DNA of 5,285 nt, taken from positions 1 through 5,285 of the forward strand of contig JAOPZO010000157.1 in assembly GCA_025964065.1 (NCBI GenBank). Direction: 5' to 3'. Both the position numbers and the translations under genes were made by a program. The notes under the pieces were generated by a model. The model was given only the letters and a program-made list of their open reading frames with translations. It did no database searches and was not told the origin of the DNA. This DNA is from Solirubrobacterales bacterium. GTDB taxonomy: Bacteria; Actinomycetota; Thermoleophilia; Solirubrobacterales; Solirubrobacteraceae. Shown here one piece after another: positions 1 through 5,285 of the stretch. Position 1 is the stretch's first letter. Each line of letters opens with the position of its first letter.

Positions 1-2335
<2,335 letters not shown>

Positions 2336-2337
2336 GG

Positions 2338-2343
2338 CCCTCC
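2338..2343 (-). promoter_or_regulatory. Shine-Dalgarno sequence of the kinase gene, close-set
   Basis: GGAGGG on the minus strand ends 2 nt before the ATG at 2335. The sequence match is strong but the spacing is shorter than the usual 5-9 nt. A second GGAGG at 2296-2300 lies 5 nt before an in-frame GTG at 2290, so initiation at codon 16 is a real alternative. An ATG at 2352 lies in another frame and is not the start. Confidence 0.5.
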
Positions 2344-2363
2344 GTCGTGCATCGATCCTGGGG

Positions 2364-2387
2364 CGCGGCCGCCGGTCGACGGCCGCG
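2364..2387 (-). repeat. 8-bp inverted repeat in the kinase leader
   Basis: CGCGGCCG at 2364-2371 pairs perfectly with CGGCCGCG at 2380-2387 across an 8-nt loop. It lies about 29 nt upstream of the kinase ATG, within the 120-nt gap after the cyclase gene. No T-tract follows on either strand, so it is not a classical intrinsic terminator. It could be an mRNA stem or a chance dyad in very GC-rich DNA. Confidence 0.4.
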
Positions 2388-2389
2388 GT

Positions 2390-2407
2390 GGTGCACGAGC
2401 GTGCACC
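2390..2407 (-). repeat. 7-bp inverted repeat built from two GTGCAC palindromes
   Basis: GGTGCAC at 2390-2396 and GTGCACC at 2401-2407 form a 7-bp stem with the 4-nt loop GAGC. Because GTGCAC is itself a palindrome, the site can also be read as two identical half-sites 10 bp apart, which would suit a dimeric DNA-binding protein. It lies between the cyclase stop and the kinase start. There is no T-tract. An operator or an RNA stem are both possible. Confidence 0.4.
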
Positions 2408-2429
2408 TCCGGGTGATCGACGACCCGGC

Positions 2430-2446
2430 CGGGGACTTGAGCCCCG
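2430..2446 (-). terminator. Possible weak hairpin after the cyclase gene
   Basis: CGGGG and CCCCG form a 5-bp GC stem around a 7-nt loop, beginning 9 nt after the cyclase TGA. The position suits a terminator or an mRNA-stabilising 3' stem, but no run of T follows. Read-through into the kinase gene is therefore likely. The stem is short enough to arise by chance at this GC content. Confidence 0.25.
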
Positions 2447-2455
2447 ACGCGCCCG

Positions 2456-4009
2456 TCAGGCGGTCGGGAACGCCAGGCGCGTCGGCGCCGAGCGTCCGCG
2501 GAGGGTGACCTCCTCGCCACGGGTCCAGCGCTCGCACTCGCTGCCGAGGCACGCCTCGAGGACGTCCTCGGAGGCCAGCACCCGGCCCGGGGTCGTCTTC
2601 GCGAGGTCGGTCAGGCGCGAGGCCTCGTTGACCGGGTCGCCGATCACCGTGTACTCGAACCGGCGCTCGGCCCCGATGTTCCCGGCGACCGCGGGGCCGC
2701 AGGCGACGCCGATGCCCGCCTCGAGCTCCGGGACCTCCTCGCGCAGCCGCACGTCGAGCTCGCGGGCCGCCGTGAGGGCCTGGCCCGGGGCGTCCTCGAC
2801 GTCGAGCGGGGCGCCGAAGATCGCGAGGGCCGCGTCCCCCTCGAACTTGTTGATCCACCCGCCGTTGGCCTCGACGACGTCGACGACCACGGCGAAGAAG
2901 CGGTTCAGCAGCGCGACGACCTCCTCGGCGGGCCGGTCCGACGCGAGCTTCGTCGAGCCCGTGAGGTCGACGAAGAGGATGCTCACCGTCCGGACCTCGC
3001 CGCCCATCCGGATCTCGTCGGCGAGCGCGAGGCCGGCGACGTCCTCCCCCACCTGACGGCCGAACACGTCGCGGATGCGCTCCCGCTCGCGCAGCCCGCG
3101 GACCATGTCGTTGAAGCCGGCCTGCAGCAGGCCCATCTCCGTGGAGTCCCAGACGCCGACCTCCGTGTCGAGCTCCCCCTCGCGCACGCGTTCCAGGCCG
3201 CGCCGGATCGCGGAGATCGGGTGGACGGTCGCGTAGGCGGCCAGCAGCGTGACGATCGCGCCGAAGACGAGCGAGATGCCGCCGAGCGCGAGCACGGTGA
3301 TCGCGAGCGTGCTCTCGTCGATGACGACCGGGGTCAGCGCGACCACGGCGATCATGAGCAGCCCGACGACCGGCACGCCCGTGCCGAGCGCCCACGCGAG
3401 CCCCCAGCGGGTCGCGACCCCGGGCACGCCACGGCGGCTGCTGGCCCCCGCGGCGAGCGCCCGCGCGGCGACGGGGCGCAGCGCGAGCTCCGAGAGCAGG
3501 TAGCAGGCGGCGGAGGTCGTGATGCCGCCGAGGAGGACGGTGAGGCCGACGCCGAGCGCGAGCAGTGCGGAGAACGCCGCGAGGTTGAGGACGACGAAGA
3601 GCACGACGGCGCTCCCCCACAGCACCGCCTCGACGACCATGAGCCGCAGGGGCGCGCGCAGGACGTGCAGGCGCTCCTCGGGGGTCGGCTCCCGGCCCTG
3701 CAGGAGCCAGCGCGACACGCCGTGGCGGCCGCGCTCGATCCGGCGCAGCCCCCAGGCGACCCCGACGACCAGCGCGAGGCCGAGGTACCCGAGCGCGACC
3801 GCCAGGTTGACGACGAGGACCTCGGCGTCCTCGCCGAGGTCGGGCTTGGGCAGCGCGAAGAGCGCGAAGCACAGGACGGTGGCGGCGCCGACCGTGTTGG
3901 CCAGCACGATCACGGCGACCGTCAGCAGCCGCGCGCGGCGCCGGACCTTCGCGGGCGGCAGGTCGGGGTCGCCGACGAGCAGCCGCCGGTCGACGCGGCG
4001 GCGGCCCAC
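2456..4009 (-). CDS. Six-helix membrane adenylate cyclase with HAMP domain (class III)
   Basis: Predicted to convert ATP to cAMP at the inner face of the membrane. The protein has 517 residues. After a basic N-terminus, six hydrophobic helices lie near residues 28-53, 64-88, 122-147, 149-174, 203-230 and 235-262, followed by a HAMP domain (263-315, with P264, E291 and G293) and a class III cyclase domain (about 340-505). The catalytic set looks complete: metal aspartates D348 (FVDLTGS) and D392 (KFEGD), purine-selecting K388 and T454, and transition-state N461 and R465. The Lys/Thr pair fits class IIIb adenylate cyclases rather than guanylate cyclases. The architecture matches the mycobacterial Rv1318c/Rv1319c/Rv1320c/Rv3645 group. 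The start is GTG; no strong Shine-Dalgarno precedes it, and TAGCCCGTG joins it in frame to the SDR stop, so translation is probably coupled. The signal sensed by the membrane domain is unknown. Confidence 0.93.
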   Translation of the reverse strand: MGRRRVDRRLLVGDPDLPPAKVRRRARLLTVAVIVLANTVGAATVLCFALFALPKPDLGEDAEVLVVNLAVALGYLGLALVVGVAWGLRRIERGRHGVSRWLLQGREPTPEERLHVLRAPLRLMVVEAVLWGSAVVLFVVLNLAAFSALLALGVGLTVLLGGITTSAACYLLSELALRPVAARALAAGASSRRGVPGVATRWGLAWALGTGVPVVGLLMIAVVALTPVVIDESTLAITVLALGGISLVFGAIVTLLAAYATVHPISAIRRGLERVREGELDTEVGVWDSTEMGLLQAGFNDMVRGLRERERIRDVFGRQVGEDVAGLALADEIRMGGEVRTVSILFVDLTGSTKLASDRPAEEVVALLNRFFAVVVDVVEANGGWINKFEGDAALAIFGAPLDVEDAPGQALTAARELDVRLREEVPELEAGIGVACGPAVAGNIGAERRFEYTVIGDPVNEASRLTDLAKTTPGRVLASEDVLEACLGSECERWTRGEEVTLRGRSAPTRLAFPTA

Positions 4010-4012
4010 GGG

Positions 4013-4837
4013 CTAGCGCACCAGGCCGCTCAGCTTGTCGATGACGCCGTAGTAGCGGACGGGGGCCACGCGCGTGAGCAGCGACAGGGCGACGGCGTCC
4101 GGCCCGATCATGATGCGGCTCTTCCCCTTCTCGATGCCGGTGTGGATCGTCTCCGCGGCCTTCGCGGGGGTCGTGCGGGCGAGCTTCTTGAAGTCCTCGT
4201 TCATCTTCGCGTGGTCCGTCCCACCCTGGTCGTCGACGTGGAAGCGGGCGTTGGCGACGATGTTCGTGCGGATGCCGCCGGGATGGATCGCCACCGCGCG
4301 GACGTCGGTGCCGCGGAGCTCGTGGCGCAGCGACTCCGTGAAGCCGCGGACCGCGAACTTCGAGGCGCAGTAGGCGCTCTGGGTCGGGAAGCCGATGAGG
4401 CCGAAGACGCTCGAGACGTTCGCGATGACCCCGTGGCCCTGCTCCTGCATCACCGGGAGCCAGGCGCGCGTGCCGTGCACGACGCCCCAGAAGTTCACGT
4501 CGAAGCACCACTCGTCGTCCTCCGGGCTCGCGTCGGCGACGGTCTGGCTCGTGGTGACGCCCGCGTTGTTCACGACGAGGCCGATCGGGCCGGGCGACCA
4601 CTCGCGCACCTCCGCCGCGAAGGTCATCTGCCCCTGGCGGTCGCGGACGTCGAGCTTCCGGGTGAGGACGGGACCGCCGATCGTCTCGGCGGTCTCCCGG
4701 AGCTCCTCCTCGTTCCAGTCGCAGAGGGCGACGGGGCAGCCGTGCGCGGCGAGGCGCTGGGCGAGCGCCCGGCCGATGCCCGAGCCCGCACCGGTGATGA
4801 CGGCCGTGCGGCCGGAGACGACAGGGGGAGCGGACAT
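4013..4837 (-). CDS. Classical short-chain dehydrogenase/reductase (SDR), probably NAD-dependent
   Basis: A 274-residue Rossmann-fold oxidoreductase that should interconvert an alcohol and a carbonyl on an unidentified substrate. The cofactor loop is TGAGSGIG (residues 15-22). D40 at the end of the second strand favours NAD(H) over NADP(H). NNAG is at 90-93, and the catalytic tetrad is N115, S143, Y156 and K160 (YCASK). PGGIRT at 186-191 is the usual post-strand motif. The length is typical, with a C-terminal extension (from about residue 240) containing RIMIGPDA and an amphipathic tail, as seen in actinobacterial SDRs with lipid-like or hydrophobic substrates; that substrate link is only suggestive. 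The ATG at 4837 puts the first strand at residue 11, as expected. A weak AGGA lies 9 nt upstream, overlapping a TAGGAT promoter box. It is the first gene of the minus-strand unit and is joined to the cyclase with a 3-nt gap. Family assignment is secure, substrate unknown. Confidence 0.93.
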   Translation of the reverse strand: MSAPPVVSGRTAVITGAGSGIGRALAQRLAAHGCPVALCDWNEEELRETAETIGGPVLTRKLDVRDRQGQMTFAAEVREWSPGPIGLVVNNAGVTTSQTVADASPEDDEWCFDVNFWGVVHGTRAWLPVMQEQGHGVIANVSSVFGLIGFPTQSAYCASKFAVRGFTESLRHELRGTDVRAVAIHPGGIRTNIVANARFHVDDQGGTDHAKMNEDFKKLARTTPAKAAETIHTGIEKGKSRIMIGPDAVALSLLTRVAPVRYYGVIDKLSGLVR

Positions 4838-4845
4838 GGCGCCGG

Positions 4846-4851
4846 ATCCTA
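4846..4851 (-). promoter_or_regulatory. Candidate -10 box for the SDR-cyclase-kinase unit
   Basis: TAGGAT on the minus strand fits the actinobacterial TANNNT -10 pattern. It ends 8 nt before the SDR ATG, so transcription would begin within one or two bases of the start codon, giving a leaderless or nearly leaderless mRNA. No convincing -35 hexamer is visible. The AGGA within this box could instead act as a Shine-Dalgarno sequence if transcription starts further upstream. Confidence 0.4.
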
Positions 4852-4869
4852 GGGCGACGCGGCCCGGGA

Positions 4870-4875
4870 TAGGGT
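4870..4875 (+). promoter_or_regulatory. Candidate -10 box for the SnoaL-like gene, leaderless geometry
   Basis: TAGGGT fits TANNNT, and exactly 6 nt separate it from the ATG at 4882. With standard spacing the first transcribed base would be the A of the start codon. No good -35 element is present. The overlapping AGGG, 7 nt from the ATG, could alternatively be a weak ribosome binding site, so the leaderless reading is an inference. Confidence 0.4.
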
Positions 4876-4881
4876 CGGCCC

Positions 4882-5253
4882 ATGTCCGGATCCGCGTTCC
4901 GCGCCGCCGTCGAGGCGGGCGACATCGAGGGCGCGACGGCGCTCCTGGCCGACGACGTCGTCTTCCGCTCCCCCGCGGTGTTCAAGCCCTACGAGGGCAG
5001 GGCGACGGTCGCGCACCTGCTGACGACGGTGTTCGAGGTCTTCGAGGACTTCCGCTACACGGACGAGCTCGACGCCGACGGGGTGCACGCGCTCATCTTC
5101 GAGGCGCGGGTCGGGGACAGGCAGCTCCAGGGCCTGGACCTCATCCGCACGGACGCGGACGGCCGCATCACGGAGTTCACGGTGATGGTGCGGCCGGCGT
5201 CCGGCCTCGCGGCGGTCGCGGCCGCGATGGGCGCGCGGCTCGGGGCGGGCTAG
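4882..5253 (+). CDS. SnoaL/NTF2-like small protein of unknown function
   Basis: A 123-residue cytoplasmic protein with the look of the NTF2-like superfamily (SnoaL-like, nuclear transport factor 2 family in automated annotation). An N-terminal helix carrying AAVEAGDIEGATALLADD is followed by VVFRSP, a second helical region (GRATVAHLLTTVFEVF, residues 39-54), and strands DFRYTDEL, HALIFEARV and LDLIRTDADGRITEFTVMVRP that would form the curved sheet around a pocket. A short Ala/Gly-rich helix ends the protein. Members may be small isomerases, cyclases, hydrolases or ligand binders; no catalytic residues can be assigned here, so no reaction is claimed. The gene is divergent from the SDR, with 44 nt between the two ATGs, so shared control is plausible and a functional link to the SDR is possible. 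The fold call is fairly secure, the role unknown. Confidence 0.85.
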   Translation: MSGSAFRAAVEAGDIEGATALLADDVVFRSPAVFKPYEGRATVAHLLTTVFEVFEDFRYTDELDADGVHALIFEARVGDRQLQGLDLIRTDADGRITEFTVMVRPASGLAAVAAAMGARLGAG

Positions 5254-5255
5254 GA

Positions 5256-5279
5256 GCCGGGGGCGGGCGGCGCCCCGGC
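5256..5279 (+). terminator. GC hairpin just after the SnoaL-like gene
   Basis: GCCGGGG at 5256-5262 pairs with CCCCGGC at 5273-5279 (7 bp, 10-nt loop), starting 2 nt after the TAG stop. A competing pairing, GGGGCG at 5260-5265 with CGCCCC at 5271-5276, is also possible. The position suits a transcription terminator or 3' stabilising stem. No T-tract follows before the window ends. Confidence 0.4.
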
Positions 5280-5285
5280 GGCCGG

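Noticed and set aside
2430..2446. The GGGG-loop-CCCC stem considered as part of a tRNA arm
   Set aside because: No acceptor stem, anticodon arm or T-loop consensus surrounds it within tRNA distance.
3221..4852. 543-codon plus-strand open frame
   Set aside because: Asp/Arg/Glu/His-rich shadow of the cyclase and SDR genes; no recognisable fold, and it would cross both minus-strand genes.
4849..5088. 79-codon minus-strand open frame opposite the SnoaL-like gene
   Set aside because: Shadow of the real plus-strand gene, with biased composition and no domain.

Overview
This is a very GC-rich window (clearly above 70% by eye) with GC-ended codons and long spurious open frames opposite every real gene. 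That composition, the actinobacterial-type membrane adenylate cyclase and the TANNNT promoter boxes beside the start codons suggest a high-GC actinomycetote. A Thermoleophilia/Solirubrobacterales-like lineage is possible, but nothing in the window proves it. No RNA gene, CRISPR array, insertion sequence or phage gene is visible.

Layout, right to left. Three genes lie on the minus strand in transcription order: a short-chain dehydrogenase/reductase (SDR, 4837 to 4013), a six-helix membrane adenylate cyclase with HAMP and class III catalytic domains (4009 to 2456), and a large cytoplasmic sensor histidine kinase with a poly-HAMP array and a GAF domain. The kinase starts at 2335 and runs off the left edge without a stop. 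SDR and cyclase are separated by only 3 nt and lie in the same frame. Cyclase and kinase are separated by 120 nt that hold three short hairpins and no TA dinucleotide. A small SnoaL/NTF2-like protein is encoded divergently on the plus strand (4882 to 5253), followed by a hairpin at the right edge. There is no gene-free stretch longer than 300 bases.

How it may work together (inference). A 44-nt divergent intergenic region appears to hold two back-to-back promoters whose -10-like boxes sit 6 and 8 nt from the ATGs, so both transcripts may be leaderless or nearly so. The minus-strand unit would make a putative NAD-dependent oxidoreductase, a cAMP-producing membrane receptor and a two-component kinase. 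Two of the three products use HAMP modules for signal transmission. No substrate or signal can be read from the sequence. The gene families are all known. The less ordinary points are the regular 92/93-residue HAMP array, the one-codon in-frame junction between SDR and cyclase, and the compact divergent promoter region.
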